A DNA stretch of 64,000 nt from Oegoconia quadripuncta (GCA_949316235.1 OX438754.1:5627501-5691500); one strand, 5' to 3'; shown: positions 1-11,220, numbered from the stretch's first letter. Translations and numbers: made by a program. The notes: generated by a model from the sequence alone, not told the origin.

Positions 1-627
1 AAGAATTAGCGTCCTTTCATTTTTCTATAGCGCACAAGTGATAATTGATTCTAGCATAAATCCTAAAAGACTTTCGTGTAAATATTTCATGAAATTTCTT
101 TAAGATGGATTATTCCAACCAATTCATCTTGTAGAGAGGACAATGTGGTTGAAGATGGAGAGCATAGAAGCGAATACACTTCTCTGCGGAACGTGATTCT
201 TATTAGCGACAGACTCGTATATACCTCGCTGACACCACGGTCTGTCTACAGCTAATATAAATAAATCCTGCATCGTATATTTAGTGATTATAAAAATAAA
301 TAAGATATTAGTGTTATGATAACATCAAGTAGGCTTTAAATTGCATAAGAAGCAAAACAAAATTGCATTACAATAAGTACCTATTTCCATATTTTGCTTG
401 TAGCTTACTTTACATTTACTTTACATTATAACACTACTACATTTTTTTTTATTTTAAAAAAAACCTCATACAAGGCTAATTTCTATCAGCAGTATGCAGA
501 CTATGAGGTCTTGTATATTTTAGTCTATCCACGCTCACTTGAATAACTCAATATATTGCAATTAGGGTTGCCAACAATAAAGTATATCGGATTCTGAGAG
601 GGTAAATAAAGAGTACGGTTATTAATT
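1..627. other. Left flank, nothing recognised
   Basis: AT-rich, no ORF or repeat family recognised. It lies beyond the 3' end of the exon array as read on the minus strand. Confidence 0.4.
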
Positions 628-928
628 ATTATTATATATCATATTATTATATTAGGTAAAAAAAAACTACCCACCTTCTGGGATGTCAGCTGACTTTTTG
701 TTTTGCTCTTATAATTTTTAGTCTTATAATTAATTAAAGATAATAATAACTTATTTTTTCAACTCATATTTATTGAATAGTTGTCTACTTAAATAGTTTG
801 CCTAAGTTCTGCTTGAACGGGGTGATTGTTGATTGAAAAACTTGTACCTTCTGGACTTTGCCGCCTCATCCGAACTTAAGGTACGAAATCTCGGTACTTT
901 TCACTTCACTTCACTGAACGCTCACAAG

Positions 929-2110
929 ATGCTATGCATTAAATGCGAAAATGAGATTTACGAACAGGATGGTATCACTTGTGTATCGTGTAGTAAAACA
1001 TATCACTTCGACTGTGTTGGTATTTTGGAGGATAAATTTCGTAAAATGCGTGCTACGAAAAAAACAAATTGGATGGGGCCTTGCTGCCATAAAATCACGA
1101 ATCCTTCTACACCGACTCGGGTGACGTCCGAGACTAGTACTGTCCTCCCGCGTACTGCGGCTGCCAATGATGTTTTTTCAATGCAAGAAACAGCAGGTGG
1201 CGCGAGCGCATCAGGAGATGCCAGCGCATGTCAATCTGATGAACACTCGGTCGCCTCCCTTTTCCAGTTCATTAAATCCGAAAATGTTAAATTAAGACAA
1301 GATCATAAGAACGATTTGGAAAATTTCAAATGCCAGATTTTAACTTCTTTCAACGATACTAGCAAAATTCATGAGGAAAGAATAAATAAATTGACGGAAT
1401 CTGTTGAGAAATGTACATTGGAAATGAAGCAGATGGTGAAAAGGTGTGATGACTTGGAGAATACTACGAGGTTTCTGAATAACGATTATGAAGATTTAAA
1501 AAAGAAAATGGTGAAGTGGCAGAGTGATATCAATTCGATTAATCAGAGCATTAAAGAGTTAAAATCAAACAATAATTTGATAATTAAATTAAATTCTAAA
1601 ATTAATGATCAGGAACAAAGAGCTCGTGCACAAAACATTGAAATATTCGGTATCCCAGAGAATGTCTCTGAAGACCTGCACGACATTGTGATGACACTTG
1701 CCCAAACTATTGGTGTTGAATTGGGGATGTCGGACATTCAATTTGCGGCGAGGGTGACACCCAAACAAAAGATAAGTGGCCTTCCTAAACCTATAGTCGC
1801 AAAACTGAGTTCCACCAATAAAAGAGATGCATTCATCAGCGCAATTAGAAAAAGAAAGGGTTGCACCTCATCGGAGTTGAAAATTAACGGTCCTACTAAA
1901 TCTGTGTATGTTAATGAGCACTTAACTGCCGAGAACAAGTCCCTGTATAAGTCTACACGTGAGTCTTCTAAGAAACTGGGGTTTCAGTACACATGGATTC
2001 GAAATGGCAGAATATACGTCCGACGAAACGACACATCGGCACCGGTGATCATAAAATCAGTTCAGGATTTAAAAAATCTCACCTTGCAACCATCGGCTGC
2101 TCCTCGCTAA
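929..2110 (+). CDS. LINE ORF1: zinc-finger, coiled-coil nucleic-acid-binding protein
   Basis: I start it at the ATG at 929 because the protein then opens directly with a PHD-like cysteine/histidine finger (C3, C6, C18, C21, H26, C29, then a CC pair near 50); an upstream TTG extension to 833 adds nothing recognisable. After a Ser/Thr-rich linker comes a long charged heptad-like coiled coil (about 105-220), then a region containing NIEIFGIPE and ending in a basic stretch, of the RRM-like type found in many LINE ORF1 proteins. Expected role: coats element RNA and accompanies ORF2 protein. Length (393 residues) is normal for a finger-bearing ORF1. Confidence 0.82.
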   Translation: MLCIKCENEIYEQDGITCVSCSKTYHFDCVGILEDKFRKMRATKKTNWMGPCCHKITNPSTPTRVTSETSTVLPRTAAANDVFSMQETAGGASASGDASACQSDEHSVASLFQFIKSENVKLRQDHKNDLENFKCQILTSFNDTSKIHEERINKLTESVEKCTLEMKQMVKRCDDLENTTRFLNNDYEDLKKKMVKWQSDINSINQSIKELKSNNNLIIKLNSKINDQEQRARAQNIEIFGIPENVSEDLHDIVMTLAQTIGVELGMSDIQFAARVTPKQKISGLPKPIVAKLSSTNKRDAFISAIRKRKGCTSSELKINGPTKSVYVNEHLTAENKSLYKSTRESSKKLGFQYTWIRNGRIYVRRNDTSAPVIIKSVQDLKNLTLQPSAAPR

Positions 2111-2675
2111 AGTTTAGAACCGCTGGCTTTGTAGAACACATGATGATAATAATAGTATATTATGTAGTTCACTTTAGTTTCGTTTGTTTATTATTTTATT
2201 GTCAATATTATTTCGGGTATACAAATAAAAAGGCAGTGCTTTTCCATTTTCACACGTACATCACACACAAACTTAATCACTATACACTACAACCAAACAC
2301 GAAAATAGGACTCATGCTGTTGGATGTGTGTTTTACCATTCTCGGACGGATAGACCTTGTGTTTTCTGTTCCATGTATTTGTAAATATTATTACTACGCG
2401 ACATCATTTACCATTTATGACAATACTACGCCCATAGTTTACGGGTGTATGCATTTAATTGTGATACATCGATTATTACTTGGTTATATAAATGAATTAA
2501 TTTTCAAACGTTATATCCTATTTTTAGCTTGCGAAATATTAAAACCACAATTAATTATTATTATTATTATTCAACTTACAACCATATTATCCGTATATGC
2601 AAGCATATTACAATTGAGTTTAATCATATTTCAAATGCATGCAATAAAATATAATGATTTAATTATTACTTTTCG
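2111..2675 (+). other. Inter-ORF spacer of the LINE
   Basis: 565 AT-rich bases between ORF1 and ORF2. A third frame stays open from 1993 to 2691 and so bridges the two ORFs, but the predicted protein is rich in I, Y, L and F with no domain, as expected from AT-rich DNA. I do not call it a gene. Confidence 0.5.
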
Positions 2676-5603
2676 ATGGCGCCTTCATTGAATATTTATT
2701 TACAAAATACGCGTAGTATACGTGGTAAGACATTTCAGTTTCGACAAGGATTGTTAAATAACGATTATGATATTCTGGCGATCGTGGAGACATGGCTCAT
2801 GGATGGGGTTTTTGATCCTGAGGTATCAGATTATCGGTATGACGTGCACAGGTGCGACCGGGACCTATCGGCAACTGGTAGTGCGGATGGTGGGGGGGTT
2901 ATGCTTTTAACGAAAAAGGGACTATCAGCCTATTTTCACCCGCGGTCTCCCTCGTGTTCGTCCCGAGCACTATACGAAGTCGCTCACGTCTCGATCCCGT
3001 CTCGCGCAATAAAATGCCACACTGACTTACACATTGTGTGTTTTTACTTACCAGGCACACGGAAGACTTCCGATCCGGTCTTAGGTCACGTTACGAATTA
3101 TATTAAGGACTTGTATGATAGATATCCCATCGACACTTTCTTATTACTCGGTGATTTCAATATGAGTAGGGTCTTATGGGGTTTAAATCCAGATAGTAGT
3201 GGTTTAATACCGTCGGGTGGTATGACTGGTTCAATACAAGATTTTATTGACATTACAATGGAAATGGGATTGTTTCAATTAAATGATCTTCCCAATGATA
3301 ATGGTACTTACCTGGACTTAGTTTTTAGTAATACTCATGTAAAAATTGCCCGTGCAGATTATCCATTAACTAAGGAGGACCTTCCACACCACTTCGGGCT
3401 CACTATACTCCTCCCTGAGTTAAATGTAATGCCAGTAAGGGAATCTTCATATAAAGTATATGCTTACAATAAGGGTGACTATGATGGTATAAATATTTAC
3501 CTGAAGGACATGGATTGGGATTTACAGCTCCGGGGTGGCACTGTTGATGAGGATGTCGACATATTCTACTCAAGAATATATGAGGCAAGGGAATTGCATG
3601 TTCCTAGTTTCATGACTGTTAGTAATGATTATCCTGTATGGTATTCCAAAAGCTTGGTGAATATTATTAAAGAGAAACGCAGGTACCATCGTCGCTGGAA
3701 GCGGTTTAAGAGTGATATAGACTACGACATTTTTAAGCTTTTAAGACGTCGACAGAAGTTGGTTCAGGGCAGATGTTGGGCCTTGTATGTCGAAAAGTGT
3801 GAAAAGTCATTAAAAAGAAATCCTAAGTCCTTTTGGAGGTATTCTAAGGATTTGAAGGGAAATCGAAATAGTGGAATACCTAGCCAAATTACCTCCGAAT
3901 TGAAGACAGTGACCGATCCACAGGACATATGCAACTGTTTTTTAGATTATTTCATGTCTGTATATAGGACGCAACCTTCCTCCTGTCCAGGCCCTCAAGG
4001 CAGCTCTCAGTACTCACAAGCTACAAACAGTTTATTTCCTTTGAGTACTATTAACATCGATAAGGACTTAGTACTTAGGTACCTGAATAAGATCAACTGT
4101 AATAAGGGTTCAGGTAGCGATGATATTCCTCCCCTTTTTGTTAAAAAATGTGCTGAGTCGCTGGCTAGTCCACTGTGTATAATTTTCACCAAGTCTCTAA
4201 AATCTGGGATATTTCCAAAAAAATGGAAAGAAGCTATGGTGGTGCCTGTTCATAAGGGAGGATCTAAAATCAGTGTTGACAAGTATAGGCCAGTATCTAT
4301 TCTATCCGTGTTCAGTAAAGTTTTCGAATTAATCGCTTTCGACCAGATTTACCCTTGCGTCCAGCCTTACATCCCAATGGTTCAGCACGGGTTTATGAGG
4401 CGTCGTTCTGTCGTCACGAATTTGGCGTCTTTCACTGACGAAGTGGCCTTAACCATGGATGGTGGTGCGCAAGTGGACGCAATATACACGGATTATTCGA
4501 AATGTTTCGATCGATTGGATCATAATATTATAATATCTAAATTAAATATCGCGGGTATTCATGGCGACCTTTTGCGCTGGGTCGAATCCTACCTCAAAAA
4601 CCGTTCACAGGCAGTTAAAATAGCAGGGCATGTTTCCGGGTTCGCTACTGTACCCTCCGGTGTGCCGCAGGGATCACATCTGGGTCCGCTGCTCTTTAAC
4701 ATCAGCGTATCTGACATTGCTTCTTGTTTTCGACATGCAAAATTTGCTATGTATGCAGACGACACGAAGATTTATATGCCTATTACAACTATTGGAAACT
4801 GCATGGCACTTCAAGAGGACCTCAATAGATTGGAAGAGTATTGTTGTCAAAATTCGTTGGATCTTAATGTTGGTAAATGTCAAGTGATCACATACACACG
4901 TAAATCTAACTTTATCATTTTTGACTATAAATTAAACAATTTGTCTCTAAAAAGAGTATCGTGCATTAGAGACCTTGGGTTAATAATGGATAGCAAACTT
5001 TCATTCACTAATCATTACGATCATATAATAGGGAAATCTTACAGAATGTTGGGTTTCTTAATTAGGATAACTAAGCATTTCAAGTTTAAGTCTTCATTGT
5101 TGATCCTTTATTTTGCATATGTAAGAAGTATCTTAGAATTTGCATCCCAGGTGTGGTCCCCGCATTATATAACCTACAAGAATAAACTCGAAGGTATTCA
5201 GAGAAGGTTCGTAACTTTATTGGGGCGACGTGAGCGAGTTCCTTCGATTGAACATTCCGAAGCGCTTATGCATCACAAATTACTCCCTTTGGAGTCCAGG
5301 CGGCTAGTTGCAGATGCTGTATTTCTGTACAATATCTTACACAACTTCATTGACTGCCCCCAGCTTCTGGAGCGCTTGGGATTACTAGTACCTAATAGAA
5401 TATCGGCACGACGCCAACCTAAAATGTTTAGTGTGCCTTCTGTTCACACGAACTATGCACAAAATTCTGTTTTGCTGCGGTGCATGCAAGAATATAATAA
5501 ATATTTCTTGGAAGTTGATATTTTTAATGTTAAATTCACTAAATTTAAGAATTCAGTAGTTGAGGTTGTAAAGAGGTTGGACCTTGCGCGTCCAAATGCA
5601 TGA
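2676..5603 (+). CDS. LINE ORF2: endonuclease-reverse transcriptase
   Basis: 975 residues. The N-terminus is an AP-endonuclease-like domain: NTRSIRGK (from 11), VETWL (38-41), LLGDFN (157-162), and a final motif reading LPHHFGL (about 236-242) where many relatives have S-D-H. The reverse transcriptase has motif A DYSKCFDRLDH (near 606), motif B PQGSHLGPLLF (near 663) and the catalytic YADD (near 693), followed by the thumb and a C-terminal region with W-S-P-H-Y and LEGIQRRF. It nicks target DNA and copies element RNA by target-primed reverse transcription in the nucleus. No stop or frameshift is visible. Confidence 0.9.
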   Translation: MAPSLNIYLQNTRSIRGKTFQFRQGLLNNDYDILAIVETWLMDGVFDPEVSDYRYDVHRCDRDLSATGSADGGGVMLLTKKGLSAYFHPRSPSCSSRALYEVAHVSIPSRAIKCHTDLHIVCFYLPGTRKTSDPVLGHVTNYIKDLYDRYPIDTFLLLGDFNMSRVLWGLNPDSSGLIPSGGMTGSIQDFIDITMEMGLFQLNDLPNDNGTYLDLVFSNTHVKIARADYPLTKEDLPHHFGLTILLPELNVMPVRESSYKVYAYNKGDYDGINIYLKDMDWDLQLRGGTVDEDVDIFYSRIYEARELHVPSFMTVSNDYPVWYSKSLVNIIKEKRRYHRRWKRFKSDIDYDIFKLLRRRQKLVQGRCWALYVEKCEKSLKRNPKSFWRYSKDLKGNRNSGIPSQITSELKTVTDPQDICNCFLDYFMSVYRTQPSSCPGPQGSSQYSQATNSLFPLSTINIDKDLVLRYLNKINCNKGSGSDDIPPLFVKKCAESLASPLCIIFTKSLKSGIFPKKWKEAMVVPVHKGGSKISVDKYRPVSILSVFSKVFELIAFDQIYPCVQPYIPMVQHGFMRRRSVVTNLASFTDEVALTMDGGAQVDAIYTDYSKCFDRLDHNIIISKLNIAGIHGDLLRWVESYLKNRSQAVKIAGHVSGFATVPSGVPQGSHLGPLLFNISVSDIASCFRHAKFAMYADDTKIYMPITTIGNCMALQEDLNRLEEYCCQNSLDLNVGKCQVITYTRKSNFIIFDYKLNNLSLKRVSCIRDLGLIMDSKLSFTNHYDHIIGKSYRMLGFLIRITKHFKFKSSLLILYFAYVRSILEFASQVWSPHYITYKNKLEGIQRRFVTLLGRRERVPSIEHSEALMHHKLLPLESRRLVADAVFLYNILHNFIDCPQLLERLGLLVPNRISARRQPKMFSVPSVHTNYAQNSVLLRCMQEYNKYFLEVDIFNVKFTKFKNSVVEVVKRLDLARPNA

Positions 5604-5892
5604 GTTTTCGTTTCGTTTTAAAATTGTTTCCATTCAAAGATATTTGTTTATTACACTCCATCCACATTCTACACTCTCTCACTCACACATACACACAAAT
5701 GATGTAAAGCAATGCCTTAGTTTTTAGCTTATATACTAGCAAAGTTAGCTGAGTACCAGTTAATATTCAAATTGCAAATTAGAAATCTCTATAAATTTGG
5801 CTTTAGAAATTTTAAGAAATATTTTTTAAATGTAATTACATGCTGTGTGATTTCTATATAAATAAATAAAAAAAAAAAAAAAAAAAAAAATT

Positions 5893-6000
5893 ATATATAT
5901 TATATTATTAATATAGATATTATTATTATATATCATGTTATATATATTATATTATTAATATAGATATTATTATTATATATCATATATATGTAAATAACAT
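5893..6000. repeat. AT-rich tandem duplication after the LINE poly(A)
   Basis: Two copies of an ATTATTAATATAGATATTAT-type unit follow one another directly behind the LINE tail. Its ATTATTATATATCAT core also occurs at 628-642 left of the LINE. Confidence 0.6.
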
Positions 6001-6049
6001 GTATGTATTGGTATAAATTGTATGGATATATTTTATTTGTTGATTATTT

Positions 6050-6296
6050 AGTAATTATTGTTTCTCGTCACATATAGTGCTTATTAATGTTTTGCATACC
6101 TATAAGATAACACTTTTTGATTTCAATATGCTGAACTTTCAGATGTACTTAAGAATTAAGAAATTATTTGTGCTAACCCACTTAAATACTTGTATTGAAT
6201 TCCGTGATGATAGGTTTGCCTGGAAGAGATCTATAAGATATTTAAATGTACCTTCCTTATTCAAACAATAAAGCGTGATTGATTGATTGATTGATT
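6050..6296 (+). mobile_element. Older LINE 3' end with GATT-repeat tail
   Basis: The sequence before 6270 contains GCCTGGAAGAGAT, a motif of LINE 3' UTRs, then AATAAA and five GATT units. This looks like the tail of a second element into or beside which the full-length LINE landed. No protein domain remains. Confidence 0.5.
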
Positions 6297-6894
6297 GAGT
6301 ACGGATTTATAAAAAAGAGTATTATTCATTTAATGTTTTTAAATAATATTTTTAGTAGTACTTTCTGCGACACTGGTACCTCGTTGGGTTTGAAGATCTT
6401 TATGTCTCACTAAAAAAACATAATGTCTCTTACATGAGAAAATCGAAAAATTAAAAGATCGTTATGTAAAATATAGTACGAATCTATACAACGAGTCCTA
6501 CAGATTCCAAATACACGTAGAGTATAGTATTATAAAGGAGGTCAGAGGATGTAATACGGCTCCAGCCTCGCCTAAATTAGTTAGGTTAAGTTAGTGTTGA
6601 AAGTGAGAGAAATTCCTCGTTTTAATTTGAACCTTAAGGTCAGATATGGGTACGTATAGAGCGATATAGTCATAAAAGGGCCAAGCTCTTTATATAGAAA
6701 TGAAAATAAATCTAGATATTCTAAACCCCGTTTTATAAACCCTGCACATATCTACTTAAAACTAGTTGAAAAGGGATAAATACAGAGATGGCAATAATAC
6801 TCAGACTTGAGCGTCGTTCTTTAATACGAACCTAATTCTAAGTAGAGATCAGGAACTCAAAAGTCAGAGCTAACGTAAAAAGAATATTTTAGCA
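6297..6894. other. No feature recognised
   Basis: AT-rich intergenic sequence. A stretch near 6540-6600 resembles old repeat but I cannot assign it. Confidence 0.35.
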
Positions 6895-7130
6895 TACAGA
6901 AAGAAAGAAAACAGTTTATTCGCCACAACCACTTGTGGCCACGCAAACACTAAATGTACAAAACAAACTTAACATATATAAAACATTAAAAAGAACAAAT
7001 TACAAAACATATAAAGATAAACATAATAAATTTTGAGTGCCACTGTGGCAAAAAGGAGTGGAACTCGGCATTATACTTACACTATTAGTGTTATCAATTA
7101 TAAGGTGCACCGACTTGAAATTGAGTACAA
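6895..7130 (-). mobile_element. LINE 3' UTR fragment, minus strand
   Basis: Read on the minus strand it contains TTTTGCCACAGTGGCACTC, then GTGGCCACAAGTGGTTGTGG, an AATAAA and a TTTC-repeat tail at 6900, the layout of a LINE 3' UTR with tail. No coding part is left. Confidence 0.5.
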
Positions 7131-7388
7131 TAATTTTAGAGTACACGGTTGGCAACCCTCATTGCATTACTAACCTACATTAGCAAATACGTCGTTTGAT
7201 TTACTTATCTTGTAAAAAAGAAGTGTTATTTTCTTTATTTTCATAATAGCATTATACTTCTTTAAATAATAATGGTAAAAAAATTTCGCATACGCGTTGC
7301 AAGAGCAGCCGCGGAGACGTGAGATCAGAGAGAAAATGATTGACATTAAATAATCCACTTTACCACACATATTATGTTATAAATTTAT

Positions 7389-7624
7389 TTAAATTGGAAT
7401 ATATATCCCCTTTAGCATAACATGTTGTTGTGGTGAGTGTGAGTGGATTGAGTTCGCTCTCACGATACGACGATCATTGGTTAAAGTAAGACGTGCGTTA
7501 CAATTCTTGCTGGACTTCTTGGTGCACTTCCATTGTTGTGTGTACTTATTCTGATTGTGACGGCAGAACGTATGTCCTTGGAATAGTAGTAATTCTGTTC
7601 CCGTAGCATTGTGCGTCCAGGTCA
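7389..7624 (-). CDS. mod(mdg4): FLYWCH terminal exon 1 (leftmost, 3'-most in the array)
   Basis: Encodes 77 residues after the split codon. The acceptor AG is the complement of 7625-7626 and the frame opens T-W-T. The order is a hydrophobic strand ending in GHTF, then WKC and CNA (cysteine ligands), then HSH (histidine ligands) and a GIYIPI end. It is divergent: the usual FYC after GYT is FCR, and the final K-I is P-I. The stop TAA overlaps an AATAAA, so cleavage could follow very closely. The acceptor has a weak pyrimidine tract. The next array exon lies about 2.1 kb to the right with a Harbinger-like element between. No exon was found further left, so this is probably the end of the array within the window. 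Confidence 0.78.
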
Positions 7625-8780
7625 CTGTGATACGATAAAAACAGGTGCGCGTTATAGGCAGATCTTTATAATTTCTATTTTCTTACCTATGAAATTGCCG
7701 TCGATAAAGTCGGGTCGGTGAAAAATGCCTTCATAGAATTTTTCGACTCCCACAGCAATTTTACAGCAATTCAATCAAAAACATGGGACAATGTTTCGAT
7801 TTATTCAATATATAATTTTCATATAAAGAGAAACAGTTGAATGTTTCTTCACAAAACAGCAATTTCATAGGTAACCTTTGACATAACATTATGACTTAAT
7901 ACAACTATATCTACCATTTTAATAAAGAACCCGCTTTTTTTCTATAGCAGGCCACCATATCAGGCTATATATTTTTTGTTGTACACAATACTGTACCTTA
8001 AGGAAGTAATATTTTATGTAACTTTTTATGATGCACTGGATACACGTTCCACAATGTCACTTTGTGGAAACTGACGATATGATTCAAGATGAAGCGCTTG
8101 ATTACACTCGCGTGTGGAGCATACACACACACAGACACAAGATATAAAGATGTCACAAATTAGAGTAAATTGATGCCGGAAAGGAAATTCGCATGAACCA
8201 AGAAGCAGCATTTTTAACTAAAATTTGATATAGCAAATGTTGTAATAAATACCATAATTAAAGAGAAAATGAATATTTTATGTTTTTATAGGAACAAATT
8301 TTGTAGAGTGACCATATTGTTACACGTAAATATGCAACATAAAATTAATTTGTAAAGTGCTGCCGGAAAGTCATAAAGTAACTTAAAGTACATTAATAAT
8401 TAATTCAAACTTCAAGCATTTATTTCAACGTAAGATACATGATATCAATTGTTCAATGTCATTTAAATCTACTGGAAATAATAAAGGTTTATTGCAGTAA
8501 TGTCCAAGCTACTACCGCTTCGGAAAGGGAAATCGTTTGTGGGATTCGACGATGTGGGAAAAGAAGTGGCGCAAGAAACCCACGGGATCATTGTTGTCCT
8601 TTTTTTTTCTTATTATATCTGAAGTCTTATTTGTGTTTGAACACTTTAGAATAAAAAAAAACGATTATTCACTAGGGCCGGTCCATACTTATTATTTGGT
8701 CGAAGCTAATATTGCTAAACGGTTGAAGTTTCAAGTCTAACCCAATAAAAAATACGTCCTTGCCAAACGTATTTCCATAC
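7625..8780. other. Intron between exons 1 and 2, old repeat debris only
   Basis: A short stretch at 8508-8580 (ACTACCGCTTCGGAAAGG ... AAGAAGTGG) resembles a motif that recurs at 28405-28460 and is probably a worn LINE or SINE. Otherwise nothing is recognised. Confidence 0.4.
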
Positions 8781-8783
8781 TAA

Positions 8784-9433
8784 GGGTCTGTTTCACGACC
8801 TTCTGATAAAATTTCAGACAGCAATCTAGCAGATAGCTTATCCGACGGTTAAAACTAGCTGATATTTTTTCTCCTGTTTCACCATCTAAGTGTCTGATAA
8901 ACTTACTAGCAGATAATTATCCAATATTTTGCTTGATAGTCGGAGTGGCAACGTCGCATTTCGAGTATTACGTTCCGTTACAGAAAACTTTTATAGCACA
9001 TTACGTTTCATATAATCTTGAAAAATTGTATTTTTTCCAAATGTTAACATTGTTTATTGAATCATGGTTTATTATTGGACGATTCCGCACCGACTCGACG
9101 CCTCCGAGGTCGTGCTATACGACCGAGACAGTCGTCAAATTCATCTTCCAAAAACTCCAATAAAACCATTTTACATGTAAACTTAAAGTTACCCGCCATG
9201 TCAAAACATTCCAATTATCCGTCAGATAAAAACATATCAACCACTTGAACTGACTGTTATGATATATGACACTTTATCTGCCAGTTAAAACTAACCGAGA
9301 GTGGTGAAACAGAAATGTGTTTGTTATCTGTGAGATAACTTCTGGATAGACTATCCGGATCTTTATTAGCAGGTGGTGAAACAGTCTGGGATAGACTATC
9401 CGGATCTTTATCAGCAGGTGGTGAAACAGAGCC
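8784..9433 (-). mobile_element. Harbinger-type DNA transposon remnant
   Basis: Inverted ends: GGGTCTGTTTCAC at the left matches GGCTCTGTTTCAC read inward from the right, and both continue with ACCT-CTGATAAA. TAA stands on both sides (8781-8783 and 9434-9436), the three-base target duplication of the PIF/Harbinger group. Inside, the minus strand encodes a short N-terminus with VLLEFLEDEFDD (complement of about 9040-9200), plausible as a Harbinger transposase start. The right end is duplicated in a 45-base unit (9344-9388, 9389-9433). Confidence 0.72.
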
Positions 9434-9690
9434 TAAGAGTTCCAGAAATGAAGGAATGAATCCGATAATCGTTAATTTCTAATCTCTAGTGGAAATAACA
9501 CGTGACAAACTTATATTTGCGGTTAATTTACATACGTAATTTTGTCATTTTAACAAGTTTGTCAATTGTTAGGTTATGTATACAGAAGTCATTGGGCACT
9601 GTATGCCCACGGATGACATACGGATCGGTAATCAAGACGGACACCAGTTTACACCACCACACACTTTAGCGATCCTACGAATTATAGTTA

Positions 9691-9926
9691 TTACGTTTTA
9701 ATATATATACCATCTCGTATGACAAACTTTGGTGGGATGTGAGTATGGTCACCTGGTTGCCGCAAGACCAATTTATCTAACGTTGTCGTGAATCGCGACT
9801 TGCATCGCAATTTGTTCAGACAATGCCAGTTGCACGTGGTTTTGCTCCGACCATCGCAATAGAAAACGTAACCGTCAATCAGGGCGTACTCCTTGCCCGC
9901 TGTATTGTACACCCATGAGATGGCTC
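9691..9926 (-). CDS. mod(mdg4): FLYWCH terminal exon 2
   Basis: Encodes 77 residues. The acceptor (complement of 9927-9928) follows a run of T on the minus strand, a strong 3' splice site. The exon opens A-I-S-W-V, two residues longer than most sisters before the conserved W. GYVFYC is followed by a CNWHC stretch, so an extra cysteine sits three residues before the zinc cysteine. CKS is the second ligand, then HTH and the GIYIKT end. The finger is shorter between the two cysteines than in the main subgroup. The nearest neighbour is the Harbinger-type element ending at 9433. There is no close sister in the window, so this is an old array member. Confidence 0.8.
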
Positions 9927-10789
9927 CTGAAAAATCATTTTTTTTAATAATTTTAGGACTTCCGCTTTGCAGAGACAACTTAACTTACTTTGATCTTTTT
10001 ATCATTAATAAATGACGGCATTTTTTCTAAACAGCGCCATTCTGTAGTTTTAAAATGAATATCAAAACCACACGCCCCTTTGTATTTTTTTAAATTACCG
10101 TTTTTTTTAACATTTGACACTATTTCTTCGGTATCGATACAATTTTTTTAGTATATTTTCTCCTATTGCTACGAATGTCCCAAAGTCGTCCATCTAAAAT
10201 AAGGTAGTCGATAAAATAAAAGTACAGTTCAGTGAAAAAATGCGAACAAAAATTTATTCTTAAAATTTTATTAACGACTATTTTAAACAGATTGGAAGAT
10301 TTAAATTTTTGATCAATACTGAGACGTACCTAAACATTGTGTTTTTAATCTCCATTAACTCCCGGTTTTTTTTTGAGATTGCTCAGTCCGATACTTGCAT
10401 TTTTTTTAATGTTCACAATGGTCTTTAAATTATACTTAATTTAAAAGAGTCACATATAGACCATTCAAACTAATTTTCCAATATTTTGACGGTTGTTCAA
10501 TAATAAACATACAGTGCCACTTACGACATTCATTTTTTTTATTTCAATGCCGACAAATAATAATCCAAATGAATGTTTATTCAAAGTTATTGTACAACCA
10601 AACACAATACGGTATTTAACTTGTTTTGTAATTTTGTTCACTAATTACTAACGCATTTCGCTAAACGAAGCTGCAAGAGAAAGGTCACCGATTGGTTACT
10701 AAATCTAAATTATAAAGATACAGAAGACATTCTTATTCCACTAAAATAAAAAAATTCAAGCAAAAATTCCCCGTAAGCATCTAAGTACG
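9927..10789. other. Intron between exons 2 and 3, nothing recognised
   Basis: AT-rich. Two phrases recur between this interval and 11930-12300 (TTTTCCTATTGCTACGAAT and ATTAACTCCCGGTTTTT/ACTCCCAGTTTTT), so part of it seems to belong to the same local duplication as exons 3 and 4. Confidence 0.4.
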
Positions 10790-10905
10790 CACAACACCAG
10801 TATAAAGACACATATAAATACTCACACCCACTCAAACACGCCCATACCCACTCACACACGCACATACCCACCTACACATGCCCACTCAATAGTAAACCCA
10901 TACAC
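10790..10905. repeat. CACCCA-type low-complexity repeat
   Basis: Imperfect repeats of CACACCCACTCA and CCCATACCCACTCA. Confidence 0.6.
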
Positions 10906-10911
10906 ACTCAC

Positions 10912-11192
10912 AAACTTAACAGTTTATATATTGTATATACACGCGCATTTAACGCCACTAACGTCTCCTCGTTTACCAATGAGTACCATGTACATACATT
11001 TATAGATAAGTACCTACTACTGCAAAGTTGTAATAGGGGAGGACCTGATGATCTGAAATATAGGCTACTGCCTAGTTTAGGCATCAGTTGCCCACAATTT
11101 TTATTTATAATTGTATCTATAATACTGTAATGTATGAATTGTGGAGGGAAAATAAACGAATTTGATTGAATTTGATTTGATTTGCATAAACA
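10912..11192 (+). mobile_element. LINE 3' UTR fragment with TTTGA tail
   Basis: Ends with GGAGGGAAAATAAACGAA and a TTTGATT repeat at 11160-11190, the pattern of a LINE tail. It abuts the stop side of exon 3. Confidence 0.55.
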
Positions 11193-11220
11193 AAACTTTA
11201 TTGCCTCCAAAGTAATTCCG

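Larger units (their letters stand above)
658..5890 (+). mobile_element. Full-length two-ORF non-LTR retrotransposon (Jockey superfamily/CR1-like)
   Basis: Two large open frames (929-2110 and 2676-5603), a 3' UTR and a poly(A) run at 5868-5890. The 5' edge is not certain; 658 is a guess at the end of the AT-rich left flank. A 15-base AT-rich stretch (about 628-642) recurs after the poly(A) (about 5922-5936 and again about 5967-5981), a possible but low-complexity target-site duplication. Both ORFs are free of stops, so this copy is young. The spacer between the ORFs is 565 bases, unusually long for this group. Confidence 0.85.

Noticed and set aside
833..928. Upstream start for LINE ORF1 at 833 (TTG)
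   Set aside because: The finger begins right after the ATG at 929 and the extension has no conserved content.
7170..7370. Minus-strand frame with C-G-K and R-L-R-G-C, resembling a decayed FLYWCH exon
   Set aside because: No acceptor in the right place, no second cysteine/histidine pattern and wrong spacing; most likely chance.
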